Origin: Burkholderiaceae bacterium
GTDB lineage: Bacteria > Pseudomonadota > Gammaproteobacteria > Burkholderiales > Burkholderiaceae_C
Direction: 5' to 3'
Assembly: GCA_017992055.1 (NCBI GenBank)
Contig: JAGOPK010000007.1
Span: forward strand, 1 to 64,000
DNA length: 64,000 nucleotides
Shown: positions 53,418 to 61,666 of the stretch, piece after piece
Layout of the letters: each line of letters starts with the position of its first letter
How positions within the stretch are numbered: position 1 is the first letter of the stretch
Notes under the pieces: generated by a model
Databases searched by the model: none
What the model was told of the DNA's origin: nothing
What the model saw: the letters and a program-made list of their open reading frames with translations, nothing else
Program-made: the position numbers and the translations under genes

Positions 53418-54888
53418 CACCGCCACCACCCTGCCCGCCATCGACGGCCCCGGCCCCGGCCCCGGCCCCAACCGCAGCACGGATCCGGCGGTGCAGGTGG
53501 TCTCGCTGTATGCGCCGCAGCAGCGCATCCATCCACGCTCGGTCAGCGGCCGCTTCACGCAATGGCGCTGGGCCCTGGTCTGGCTGACCCAGCTGGCCTT
53601 CTACCTGACGCCCTGGCTGCAGTGGAACGGCCGCCAGGCCGTGCTGTTCGACCTGGGCGCGCGGCGCTTCTACATCGGGCCGCTGCTGCTGTATCCGCAG
53701 GACTTCATCTACCTGACGGCGCTGCTGCTGCTGTCGGCCTATGCGCTGTTCTTGTTCACCGCCGTGGCCGGCCGGCTGTGGTGCGGCTATGCCTGCCCGC
53801 AGACGGTCTACACCGAGATCTTCCTGTGGGTGGAGCGGCGCATCGAGGGCGACCGCGCCGCGCGCATCAAGCTCGATGCCGGGCCTTGGAGCGCGGCCAA
53901 GCTGGGCCGGCGCGTCGCCAAGCATGGCGCCTGGGCTGCCATCGCGCTGTGGACCGGCTTCAGCTTCGTCGGCTACTTCACGCCCATCCGCAGCCTGGGC
54001 CAGGCGGTGCTGGCCGGCGGCCTGGGGCCGTGGGAGTTGTTCTGGATTCCGTTCTACGGCCTGGCCACCTACGGCAATGCGGGTTTCCTGCGCGAGCAGG
54101 TCTGCAAGTACATGTGCCCCTATGCGCGCTTCCAGAGCGCGATGTTCGACAAGGACACGCTGATCATCAGCTACGACGCGGCCCGCGGCGAGCCGCGGGG
54201 CTCGCGCAGCAAGAAGGCCGACCCGGCGGCGCTGGGCCTGGGCGCCTGCGTCGACTGCGGCCTGTGCGTGCAGGTCTGCCCCACCGGCATCGACATCCGC
54301 CGCGGCCTGCAGTACGAGTGCATCGGCTGCGCGGCCTGCGTGGATGTGTGCGACGGCGTGATGGACAAGCTGGGCTATGCCCGCGGCCTGGTGCGCTATG
54401 CCACGCAGAACGGCCTGGCCCAGGGCTGGAGCCAGGCCCAGGTGCTGCGCCGCGTGCTGCGGCCGCGGGTGCTGGTCTATGCCGCGGTGCTGCTGGCCAT
54501 TGCCACGGCCGTGGGCTGGAGCCTGGCCACGCGCGCACCGTTCAAGGCCGACCTGGTGCGCGACCGCGCGGCCCTGGCCCGCCAGGTGGACGATGGCGAG
54601 ATCGAGAACGTCTACCGCCTGCAGCTGATGAATGCCACCGAGCGGGCGCAGCGCTATGCGGTCACGGTCGACGGTCTGGCTGGACTGCACCTGGCCCAGC
54701 CGGTGGCCCTGACGCTGGCGCCGGCCGAAGCCCGCTGGGTCACCCTGGCCCTGCGCCTGCCGCCGGCCGCAGCGGCCGGGCTGGCGCCGGGCGCCCATGC
54801 CATGCGCTTCACGATCACGCGCCTGGCCGGCGATGGCGACGCGGCGCGCCCGGTGCACGAGAAGTCGACCTTTGTGCTGCCGCGCTGA
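53407..54888 (+). CDS. ccoG: Cytochrome c oxidase accessory protein CcoG (FixG/RdxA family)
   Basis: The 493-residue membrane ferredoxin has membrane helices near residues 50-75, 90-120, 175-195, 205-225 and 355-375. The helix-flanking GYACPQTVYTE and CKYMCPYARFQ motifs and two [4Fe-4S] sites (CVDCGLCVQVCPTGIDI and CIGCAACVDVC) are followed by a C-terminal Ig-like domain. CcoG reduces Cu(II) for assembly of cbb3 oxidase. ATG 53407 has GGAG six bases upstream and overlaps petA. No ccoNOQP genes lie nearby, so its partner oxidase is elsewhere or it serves another copper or redox enzyme. Its last 74 bases overlap the convergent LysR gene. Confidence 0.93.
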   Translation: MPPDTATTLPAIDGPGPGPGPNRSTDPAVQVVSLYAPQQRIHPRSVSGRFTQWRWALVWLTQLAFYLTPWLQWNGRQAVLFDLGARRFYIGPLLLYPQDFIYLTALLLLSAYALFLFTAVAGRLWCGYACPQTVYTEIFLWVERRIEGDRAARIKLDAGPWSAAKLGRRVAKHGAWAAIALWTGFSFVGYFTPIRSLGQAVLAGGLGPWELFWIPFYGLATYGNAGFLREQVCKYMCPYARFQSAMFDKDTLIISYDAARGEPRGSRSKKADPAALGLGACVDCGLCVQVCPTGIDIRRGLQYECIGCAACVDVCDGVMDKLGYARGLVRYATQNGLAQGWSQAQVLRRVLRPRVLVYAAVLLAIATAVGWSLATRAPFKADLVRDRAALARQVDDGEIENVYRLQLMNATERAQRYAVTVDGLAGLHLAQPVALTLAPAEARWVTLALRLPPAAAAGLAPGAHAMRFTITRLAGDGDAARPVHEKSTFVLPR

Positions 54889-55828
54889 GCGTGGCGCCCA
54901 CCGCGCGCAGATCGTCCAGCAGCTGCTCCACCGGTGGCGTGCGCAGCCGGCCGCGCACGGTGATCAGGCCCACCGGCGGCAGCTCGATGGGCACGATCAG
55001 CGGCAGCACCTGCACCAGGCCCTGCGCTGCATAGTGACGGGCCACCGAGCTGGCCCAGAAGCCGATGGCGCCCCGCTCGCGCAACGCCGTCAGCGTGACC
55101 AGGAACGAGGCCGTCTCGATCACATCCACCGGCGGCAGCAGGCCGTGGCGGTAGAACATCTGGTGCAGCTTGATGCGCGACGAGGCCCAGGGCGGCGGCA
55201 TCACCCAGGGCTGGCCGGCCAGGGCCGCCCAGTCCACCTGGGCACTGCCGGCCAGCGCATGGCCGGGGCCGCAGACGATGGCCATGCCCTCGTCGTACAG
55301 CGCCTCGGTTTCCAGGTCGGGCGCGGCATAGCCCGGCTCCAGCCGGCCGACAAACAGGTCCAGCTCGCCCAGGCGCAGCCGCGGTAGCAACCGGGTCAGG
55401 TCGCCTTCTTCCACCATCACCGTGGTCTGCGCCGAGCGCAGCTTCAGCCGGTCCAGCGCCTGGGCCAGCAGCACCGGCGTGGCCACCACCATCGCGCCCA
55501 CCGCCACGCGGCCGGCGGCACCGCTGGCCACCGCGGCCAGCTCCTCGCGCGTGCGGTCGAAGTCGGCCAGCACCGAGCGCGCAAAGCGCACCACGCTGCG
55601 GCCATAGTCGGTGGGCTCGGTGCCGCGGGTGGAGCGCAGGAACAGCGGCACGTCGAACAGCCGCTCCACCTCGGCCAGGGTCTTGCTGACGGCCGGCTGG
55701 GTCAGCGACAGGTATTCGGAGGCCCGGCCCAGGTGGCGGAACTGGTCCAGCGCCACCAGCAGCTGCAGGTGCTTGAGCTTGAGGTTGCTGCGCAGCACGC
55801 GCTCGGCCGCGGGGGTGCTTGGCTTCAT
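54815..55828 (-). CDS. LysR-family transcriptional regulator (GbpR-like)
   Basis: The 337-residue regulator starts at ATG 55828; the frame continues upstream but only as a shadow of the neighbouring gene. It has an N-terminal winged helix (LKHLQLLVALDQFRHLGRAS, LTQPAVSKTLAEVERLFDVP) and a substrate-binding domain (GRVAVGAMVVATPVLLAQAL to LPLIVPIELPPVGLI). The close form is the GbpR/CbbR-like group that governs sugar-binding-protein genes. It is divergent from the Bug receptor and the dehydratase, aldehyde dehydrogenase and aldolase operon, which it presumably controls. Its 3' end overlaps ccoG by 74 bp in convergent orientation. Confidence 0.92.
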   Translation of the reverse strand: MKPSTPAAERVLRSNLKLKHLQLLVALDQFRHLGRASEYLSLTQPAVSKTLAEVERLFDVPLFLRSTRGTEPTDYGRSVVRFARSVLADFDRTREELAAVASGAAGRVAVGAMVVATPVLLAQALDRLKLRSAQTTVMVEEGDLTRLLPRLRLGELDLFVGRLEPGYAAPDLETEALYDEGMAIVCGPGHALAGSAQVDWAALAGQPWVMPPPWASSRIKLHQMFYRHGLLPPVDVIETASFLVTLTALRERGAIGFWASSVARHYAAQGLVQVLPLIVPIELPPVGLITVRGRLRTPPVEQLLDDLRAVGATLSAAAQRSTSRAPGAPRRHRRPGA

Positions 55829-55834
55829 GTCAAA

Positions 55835-55851
55835 ACTGGAAACTAGCCAGT
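55835..55851. promoter_or_regulatory. LTTR box ACTGG-N7-CCAGT
   Basis: A perfect inverted repeat with a seven-base spacer lies six bases from the LysR start and contains the T-N11-A core expected of LysR regulators. Its place at the LysR end of the divergent gap fits autorepression combined with activation of the opposite operon. Confidence 0.65.
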
Positions 55852-55966
55852 CCACTTCTTCATTGGACGGCCATGATAGGCGCGGCCAAGATGCGCGCCA
55901 CGCACAGAGACAGAGGGCCCGTCGATCCTCGGTCCTCGCCCCCAGGCATCCCCCCAGGAGACAGGC

Positions 55967-56953
55967 ATGACCCACGCCACCCGCCGCCAGTTCATCGCCA
56001 CCGCCGGCACCACCGTTGCCGGCCTGGCCCTGCCGGGCCTCGCCCGCGCCTCGGTCTACCCCGAGAAGCCCATCACCTTCATCTGCCCCTGGCCGGCCGG
56101 CGGCACGGCCGATGCCATCATGCGCGCGCTGTGCAGCGCCGCGGCCAAGAACCTGGGCCAGACCCTGGTGGTGGAAAACCGCGCCGGAGCCTCCGGCATG
56201 CTGGGCCTGCGCGCGCTGGCCTCGGCCCGGCCCGATGGCTACACCATCGGCCAGGTGCCGATCTCGGTGACCCGCTTTGCCCAGCTGGGCACGGTGCAGG
56301 TCGATCCGCTGAAGGACCTGAGCTACATCGCCCGCGTCTCGGGCCAGACCTTTGGCATCGCCGTGCGCAGCGACAGCCCCTACAAGACGCTGAAGGACCT
56401 GGTGGCCGCGGCCAAGGCGGCGCCGGGCAAGATCACCTATGGCTCGGCCGGCATCGGCGGCGCCACCCATGTGGGCATGGAAGAGTTTGCGCTGGCCGCC
56501 GGCGCGCAGTTCAACCACATCCCCTACAAGGGCGGCGCGCCGGCCCTGCAGGACCTGCTGGGCGGCCAGATCGACGCGCTGGCCGACAGCAGCAGCTGGG
56601 CCCCGCACGTCAAGGCCGGCAAGCTGCGCCTCTTGGCCACCTGGGGCGCCAAGCGCACGGTGGATTTTCCCGAGGTGCCGACGCTGAAGGACTCGGGCTA
56701 CGACGTGGTGGTGGATGCACCCAACGGCATCGGCGCGCCCAAGGGCCTGGACGCAGCGGTGGAAAAGCGCCTGCGCGAGGCCTTCAAGGCCGCCGCCGCC
56801 AGCGCCGACTTCCTGGCCACCTGCGACAAGATCGACGCCCCGCCGATGTACCTGGACGGCCCCGACTATGCGCAGTACATCGCCGCCACCTACAAGCGCG
56901 AAACCCAGCTGATCGAACGCCTGAAGCTGCGCGAGCTGATGGCCAAGGGCTGA
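55967..56953 (+). CDS. Bug/TctC-family solute receptor with Tat-type signal
   Basis: The 328-residue receptor starts at an ATG with AGGAGA upstream. It opens with a twin-arginine leader (TRRQFIATAGTTVAGLALPG), then the family strands YPEKPITFICPWPAGGTADA, LVVENRAGASGMLG, GSAGIGGATHVG and FNHIPYKGGAPALQDLLGGQ. Most Bug proteins use a Sec signal, so the RRQF leader is a variation. It heads an operon with a UxaA-type dehydratase, so its ligand is probably a sugar acid such as galactarate or glucarate; that is inference. Only three bases separate its stop from the next start. Confidence 0.92.
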   Translation: MTHATRRQFIATAGTTVAGLALPGLARASVYPEKPITFICPWPAGGTADAIMRALCSAAAKNLGQTLVVENRAGASGMLGLRALASARPDGYTIGQVPISVTRFAQLGTVQVDPLKDLSYIARVSGQTFGIAVRSDSPYKTLKDLVAAAKAAPGKITYGSAGIGGATHVGMEEFALAAGAQFNHIPYKGGAPALQDLLGGQIDALADSSSWAPHVKAGKLRLLATWGAKRTVDFPEVPTLKDSGYDVVVDAPNGIGAPKGLDAAVEKRLREAFKAAAASADFLATCDKIDAPPMYLDGPDYAQYIAATYKRETQLIERLKLRELMAKG

Positions 56954-56956
56954 ACC

Positions 56957-58486
56957 ATGTCGCCGCTGATCCGCCTGCACCCGGCCGACAATGTGCTGGT
57001 CGTGCGCCGCCCGCTGGCGCTGGGCCAGGAGCTGCCCGAGTTCGGGCTCAAGCTCAAGGCCCAGGTGCCGGCCGGGCACAAGATCGCCGCCCGCGCCATC
57101 GCCGCCGGCGAGCGCGTGACCAAGTACAACGTGGTCATCGGCGCGGCCACGCGCGACATCGCCGCCGGCGAGCATGTGCACGGCCACAACCTGGCCCTCG
57201 ATCCACAGGTTCTGGATGACTACCGCGACCCCGGCTTCGGCCTGGACGTGAAGCCGGTGGACTTTGTGCCCGCGGATCAGCGCGCGCAGTTCATGGGTTA
57301 TGTGCGCCACGACGGCCGCGTCGGCACGCGCAACTTCATCGCGCTGATCAGCACCGTCAACTGCTCGGCCACCGCCATCCACAAGGCCGCGGCCCATTTC
57401 ACGCCCGAGCGCCTGGCGGCCTATCCCAACGTGGACGGCGTGGTGGCCTTTGCCCAGACCAGCGGCTGCGGCATGTCCAGCCCCAGCGAGCACTTCGACC
57501 TGCTGCGCCGCACCATCGCAGGCTATGCCACGCATGCCAATGTGGCCGGCGCGCTGATCGTCGGCCTGGGCTGCGAGCGCAACCAGGTGGCCGAGCTGAT
57601 CGCGAGCCAAGGCCTGGCCGACCAGCCGCAGATCCGCCCCTTCGTGATGCAGGACAGCGGCGGCACCCGCGCCACGGTGGCCGCGATGATCCAGGCCATA
57701 GCGGCCATGCTGCCGGCGGCCAACGACGTGCAGCGCGTGCCCTGCGGCGCCGAGCACCTGAAGATCGGCCTGGAGTGCGGCGGCTCGGATGGCTTTTCCG
57801 GCATCGGCGCCAACCCGGCCCTGGGCGCGGCGATGGACCTCTTGGTGCGCCATGGCGGCACCGCCATCCTCAGCGAGACGCCCGAGATCCACGGCGTGGA
57901 GTTCATGCTCACGCGCCGCGCCATCAGCCCTCAGGTGGGCCAGAAGCTGCTGGACCGCCTGGCCTGGTGGGCCGAGTACACGCGCGGCCACAACGCCCAG
58001 TTCAACGGCGTGGTCGGCGCCGGCAACCAGGCCGGCGGCCTGGCCAACATCTTCGAGAAAAGCCTGGGCTCGGCGATGAAGGGCGGCACCACGCCGCTGA
58101 TGGAGGTCTACCGCTATGCCGAGCCGATCACGCAGCGCGGCTTCGTGTTCATGGATTCGCCCGGCTACGACCCGGTGGCCACCACCGGCCAGATCGCCAG
58201 CGGCGCCAACCTGATCTGCTTCACCACCGGCCGCGGCAGCATGTTCGGCAGCAAGCCGGCGCCGACGATCAAGCTGGCCAGCAACACGCCCATGTTCACG
58301 CGCCTGAACGAGGACATGGACATCAACTGCGGCCTGGTCATCGACGGCGAGCTGGACATCCAGCAGATGGGCCAGCGCATCTTCGAGCACATCCTGCGCA
58401 CCGCCAGCGGCGAGCCCACCAAGAGCGAGCTGCTGGGCCTGGGCGACCACGAGTTCGTGCCCTGGCACCTCGGCATCGTTTCCTGA
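56957..58486 (+). CDS. UxaA-family (altronate/galactarate-type) dehydratase
   Basis: The 509-residue protein combines an N-terminal SAF domain (residues about 10-90, HPADNVLVVRRPLALGQELP to GEHVHGHNLAL) with the UxaA/GarD catalytic part, including GYVRHDGRVGTRNFIALIST, QTSGCGMS, LGLECGGSDGFSGIGANPA and STTGRGSMFGSKPAPTIK-like TTGRGSMFGSKPAPTIK. These enzymes are iron-dependent and remove water from sugar acids to give 2-keto-3-deoxy acids. Its length is that of a complete altronate dehydratase with both parts fused. The aldolase and aldehyde dehydrogenase genes that follow would process the product. Whether altronate, galactarate or another acid is the substrate cannot be decided here. Confidence 0.9.
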   Translation: MSPLIRLHPADNVLVVRRPLALGQELPEFGLKLKAQVPAGHKIAARAIAAGERVTKYNVVIGAATRDIAAGEHVHGHNLALDPQVLDDYRDPGFGLDVKPVDFVPADQRAQFMGYVRHDGRVGTRNFIALISTVNCSATAIHKAAAHFTPERLAAYPNVDGVVAFAQTSGCGMSSPSEHFDLLRRTIAGYATHANVAGALIVGLGCERNQVAELIASQGLADQPQIRPFVMQDSGGTRATVAAMIQAIAAMLPAANDVQRVPCGAEHLKIGLECGGSDGFSGIGANPALGAAMDLLVRHGGTAILSETPEIHGVEFMLTRRAISPQVGQKLLDRLAWWAEYTRGHNAQFNGVVGAGNQAGGLANIFEKSLGSAMKGGTTPLMEVYRYAEPITQRGFVFMDSPGYDPVATTGQIASGANLICFTTGRGSMFGSKPAPTIKLASNTPMFTRLNEDMDINCGLVIDGELDIQQMGQRIFEHILRTASGEPTKSELLGLGDHEFVPWHLGIVS

Positions 58487-58494
58487 CCCACCCC

Positions 58495-59985
58495 ATGAGC
58501 CTGACCCTGAACCGCACCGACCTGATCCGCAGCCGCCACTTCATCGGTGGTGAATGGGTGGACAACCGCGACGGCCGCGAAGGCCAGCGCCTGGCCGTCA
58601 CCAACCCGGCCGATGGCTCGCTGATCGCCGAAGTGCCCGATGGCGCCGCCGCCGACGCGCGCGCCGCCGCCGATGCCGCCCAGGCCGCCTTTGCCGCCTG
58701 GCGGGCCACGCCGGCCAAGGCGCGCGCCGCCGTGCTGCGCCGCTGGCACGATTTGATGCAGGTCCATGCCAGCGACCTGGGCGCGCTGATCAGCCTGGAG
58801 CAGGGCAAGCCGCTGGCCGAGGGCCGTGGCGAGCTGCAGTACGCCGCCAGCTATGTGCAGTGGTTTGCCGAGCAGGCCACGCGCGACAACGGCGAGGTGA
58901 TCCCGTCGCCGGTGGCCGGCCGGCAGATGCTGGCCCTGCGCGAGCCGGTGGGCGTGGTGGCGGTGATCACGCCCTGGAACTTTCCGGCCGCGATGATCGC
59001 GCGCAAGATCGCCCCGGCCCTGGCCGCCGGCTGCACCGTGGTGGCCAAGCCGGCCGAGGACACGCCGCTCACCGCGCTGGCCCTGGTGGCCCTGGCCGCC
59101 GAGGCCGGCCTGCCCGCCGGCGTGCTGAACATCGTCAACGCCTCGCGCAGCGCCACGCCGGCCGTGGTCGACGCCTGGCTGGCCGACGAGCGCGTGCGCA
59201 AGATCAGCTTCACCGGCAGCACGCCGGTGGGCCAGCACCTGGCCCGCGAATCGGCCGCCACGCTGAAGAAGCTGAGCCTGGAGCTGGGCGGCAATGCGCC
59301 CTTCATCGTCTTCGACGATGCCGACCTGGACGCGGCGGTCGAGGGCCTGATGGCCGCCAAGTTCCGCAACGGCGGCCAGACCTGCGTCTGCCCCAACCGC
59401 GTCTATGTGCATGCGGCCGTGCATGACGCCTTTGTTGACAAGCTGGCGGCCCGCGTGGGTTCGCTGAAGGTCGGCCCGGCCAGCGACCCGGCCTCGCAGA
59501 TCGGCCCGATGATCAATGCCCGCGCCGTCGACAAGATCGAGCGCCATGTGCACGACGCGGTGGCCAAGGGCGCGCGCGTGGTGGTGGGCGGCCAGCGCCT
59601 GCAGGGCCCCGGCCTGGCCAGCGCCCACTACTACGCACCCACGGTGCTGGTGGACGCCACGCCGCAGATGGACTGCGCCTGCGAAGAAACCTTCGGCCCG
59701 GTGGTGCCGGTCAGCCGCTTCAGCGACGAGGCCGAGGTCATCGCCCAGGCCAATGCCACGCCCTATGGCCTGGCGGCCTATTTCTACAGCCAGGGCGTCA
59801 AGCGCATCCACCGCGTGGCCGCGGCGCTGGAGGCCGGCATCGTCGGCATCAACGAAGGCGCGCTGGCCGCCGAGGCCGCGCCCTTTGGCGGCGTCAAGCA
59901 CTCGGGCTATGGCCGCGAGGGCTCGGTGCACGGGCTGGACGACTACCAGCACATCAAGTACGTCTGCCAGGGCGGCTTGCAGTGA
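58495..59985 (+). CDS. Aldehyde dehydrogenase, succinate-semialdehyde dehydrogenase-like
   Basis: The 496-residue enzyme is a typical NAD(P)+ ALDH of the GabD group. It has HFIGGEWVDN near the N-terminus, PWNFPAAMIARKIAPALAAG, the cofactor loop SFTGSTPVGQ, the general base in LELGGNAPFIV (Glu263), the nucleophile in GGQTCVCPNR (Cys297) and EETFGPVVPV. The second Cys two residues after the nucleophile (CVC) is usual in succinate-semialdehyde dehydrogenases. In this operon it may oxidise a semialdehyde released from the sugar-acid product, for example succinate or ketoglutarate semialdehyde. It begins eight bases after the dehydratase stop without a clear ribosome site. Confidence 0.92.
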   Translation: MSLTLNRTDLIRSRHFIGGEWVDNRDGREGQRLAVTNPADGSLIAEVPDGAAADARAAADAAQAAFAAWRATPAKARAAVLRRWHDLMQVHASDLGALISLEQGKPLAEGRGELQYAASYVQWFAEQATRDNGEVIPSPVAGRQMLALREPVGVVAVITPWNFPAAMIARKIAPALAAGCTVVAKPAEDTPLTALALVALAAEAGLPAGVLNIVNASRSATPAVVDAWLADERVRKISFTGSTPVGQHLARESAATLKKLSLELGGNAPFIVFDDADLDAAVEGLMAAKFRNGGQTCVCPNRVYVHAAVHDAFVDKLAARVGSLKVGPASDPASQIGPMINARAVDKIERHVHDAVAKGARVVVGGQRLQGPGLASAHYYAPTVLVDATPQMDCACEETFGPVVPVSRFSDEAEVIAQANATPYGLAAYFYSQGVKRIHRVAAALEAGIVGINEGALAAEAAPFGGVKHSGYGREGSVHGLDDYQHIKYVCQGGLQ

Positions 59986-60057
59986 CGCAGACCCGGCCGG
60001 CCCGGCTGCGCTGAGGCCAGCCCGTACCATGGGCGGCACACCGCCCGAGGAGACCCC

Positions 60058-60858
60058 ATGAGCAATCCCTTCAAGGCCGCCATCAGCCGCGGCGAGCAAC
60101 AGATCGGCCTGTGGCTGTCGCTGGCCGACCCCTATGCCACCGAGCTGTGCGCCACCGCCGGCTTCCAGTGGATGCTGATCGACGGCGAGCATGCGCCCAA
60201 CGACGTGCGCAGCATGCTGCCGGCGCTGCAGGCCGCCGCCGCCTATGCCAGCCATCCGGTGGTGCGCGTGGTGCAGGGCGATACCGCGCTGATCAAGCAG
60301 GTGCTGGACATCGGCGCCAAGACCGTGCTGGTGCCGATGGTGGACACCGCCGAGCAGGCCGCCACGATGGCCCGCGCCATGCGCTATCCGCCGCTGGGCG
60401 TGCGCGGCGTCGGCTCGGCCGTGGCCCGGGTGTCGCAATGGGGCCTGCGCAGCAATTACCTGAACGAGGCCAACGACGAGGTCTGCCTGCTGGTGCAGGC
60501 CGAGACCACCACCGCCATCGCCAACCTGGAGGCCATCTGCGCCACCGACGGCGTGGACGGCGTGTTCATCGGCCCGGCCGACCTGGCGGCCTCGATGGGC
60601 CACCGCGGCAACCCCGGCCACCCCGAGGTGCAGGCGACCATCGACGAGGCCATCCGCCGCATCACCCGGGCCGGCAAGGCCGCCGGCACGCTGACCAGCG
60701 ACACCGCCGCAGCCCGCCACTACCTGGAGATCGGCGCGCGCTTCGTGGCCGTGGGCATCGACACCAGCCTGCTGGCCGGTGCCACGCGCAAGCTGGCACG
60801 CGATTTCGGGCTGGGCAATGGACCGGTGGCGGCGCCGGCGGGCAGCGGGCCGTACTGA
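60058..60858 (+). CDS. HpcH/HpaI family aldolase (2-dehydro-3-deoxyglucarate aldolase-like)
   Basis: The 266-residue class II pyruvate aldolase has the family's IGLWLSLADPYATE, the catalytic-His segment LIDGEHAPND (His45), VLVPMVDTAEQA, the metal Glu in LVQAETTTAI, and FIGPADLAASMG. Relatives GarL and HpaI split 5-keto-4-deoxyglucarate or 4-hydroxy-2-oxo acids into pyruvate plus an aldehyde. A GAGGAG ribosome site precedes ATG 60058. It follows the dehydratase and aldehyde dehydrogenase, which fits a sugar-acid route giving pyruvate and a semialdehyde. The last codons lie in a 14-bp triplicated sequence that repeats the stop codon. Confidence 0.91.
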   Translation: MSNPFKAAISRGEQQIGLWLSLADPYATELCATAGFQWMLIDGEHAPNDVRSMLPALQAAAAYASHPVVRVVQGDTALIKQVLDIGAKTVLVPMVDTAEQAATMARAMRYPPLGVRGVGSAVARVSQWGLRSNYLNEANDEVCLLVQAETTTAIANLEAICATDGVDGVFIGPADLAASMGHRGNPGHPEVQATIDEAIRRITRAGKAAGTLTSDTAAARHYLEIGARFVAVGIDTSLLAGATRKLARDFGLGNGPVAAPAGSGPY

Positions 60859-60885
60859 GCGGGCCGTACTGAGCAGGCCGTACTG
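60844..60885. repeat. Three tandem 14-bp copies carrying the aldolase stop codon
   Basis: AGCGGGCCGTACTG occurs twice and then once as AGCAGGCCGTACTG, head to tail. The aldolase terminates in the first copy (GGGCCGTACTGA); the other two lie in the 33-bp gap before the convergent cupin gene. Since 14 is not a multiple of three, the copies do not extend the protein. It looks like a recent slippage event. Confidence 0.9.
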
Positions 60886-60891
60886 AGGCGC

Positions 60892-61167
60892 CTACTTCAG
60901 CTCGATCTCCACGAACGCGAACTCGTGGTCGTTGATGTTGATGACGTTGTGCGCCACGCCGGTGAGCCGGGCATACGAGGCGCCGACGGTCAGCTCGACA
61001 TCGCGCACGCCGCCGGGCTCGACCAGGCGCAGCTTGCCGTTGGTGAGCGGCACCACCACGTAGTCGTGGCCGTGGACGTGGTCACCGGTTTCAGCGCCGG
61101 GCGCGAAGGTCCACTTGGTGACGATGACGCGGTGATTGTCGACCTGCAGGGTGGGAATGGCTTGCAT
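60892..61167 (-). CDS. Small cupin-domain protein
   Basis: This 91-residue protein is a single conserved beta-barrel of the cupin family. The metal-binding first motif is GAETGDHVHGHDYVVVPL with three histidines and a preceding Glu, and the second half includes GASYARLTGVAHNVINI. It has no extra domain or signal peptide. It lies convergent to the aldolase gene with 33 bp between, so it is not in that operon, though a related small-molecule role is possible. No more specific function can be given. Confidence 0.85.
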   Translation of the reverse strand: MQAIPTLQVDNHRVIVTKWTFAPGAETGDHVHGHDYVVVPLTNGKLRLVEPGGVRDVELTVGASYARLTGVAHNVININDHEFAFVEIELK

Positions 61168-61204
61168 GCCTGAAGCATAGGCGCGAAAGCCACCCGCGCG
61201 CGCG

Positions 61205-61666
61205 TCATGCGCCGCCGAGACTCACCGGGCCCGCCCGCTCAGTGCCGCCCGCCCAGCGCCACGGCAGGTACAGCAGCAGGCCCAAGGGCCCATAGAGGAA
61301 GGTGGCCGGCAGCACCGGCAGCAGCACCCAGCGCGAGCGGCCACTGGCCAGCACCGCGGCCACCAGCCAGTGGCCCACCAGCAGGTCGAAGGCCAGGAAG
61401 TGCAGCCAGCCGCCCAGCATCTTGCCGGGCACCGAGAACAGCGCCATCACCGCCGCCAGGCTGGAGAAGCCGCCGCCCGGCGCCGAGCCCCAGTGCCACA
61501 CCAGCAGGCCGGCATAGGCCGCGCACAGCGCCACTGGCACGACGCGGCCGCCAAAGGCCAGCAGGGCCACGCGCCACCGGCCCGGCGGCGCCAGGGCCGC
61601 CAGGGCCAGGCCCAGCCAGCCAACCATCGCCGCCAGGCTGGCCGCGGAGAACAAGGCCTCGTTCAT
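61205..61666 (-). CDS. ABA4-like (DUF4281) membrane protein
   Basis: The 153-residue product has four predicted membrane helices (residues about 8-28, 34-56, 66-86 and 105-135). The PGKMLGGWLHFLAFDLLVGHW segment is shared with the ABA4/DUF4281 family. The plant member acts in neoxanthin synthesis; bacterial members have no established role. Its ATG overlaps the stop of the upstream gene by four bases (ATGA), so the two are translated together. It contains no catalytic motif I can identify. Confidence 0.82.
   Translation of the reverse strand: MNEALFSAASLAAMVGWLGLALAALAPPGRWRVALLAFGGRVVPVALCAAYAGLLVWHWGSAPGGGFSSLAAVMALFSVPGKMLGGWLHFLAFDLLVGHWLVAAVLASGRSRWVLLPVLPATFLYGPLGLLLYLPWRWAGGTERAGPVSLGGA

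Noticed and set aside
55829-58468. Upstream extension of the LysR frame to 1,217 codons
   Set aside because: The added part is antisense of the receptor and dehydratase genes and the true start ATG 55828 has normal LysR N-terminal sequence.
58165-60720. Minus-strand 851-codon frame across the aldehyde dehydrogenase and aldolase genes
   Set aside because: The plus strand encodes two clear enzymes with catalytic motifs; the minus frame is Gly/Ala/His-rich shadow.
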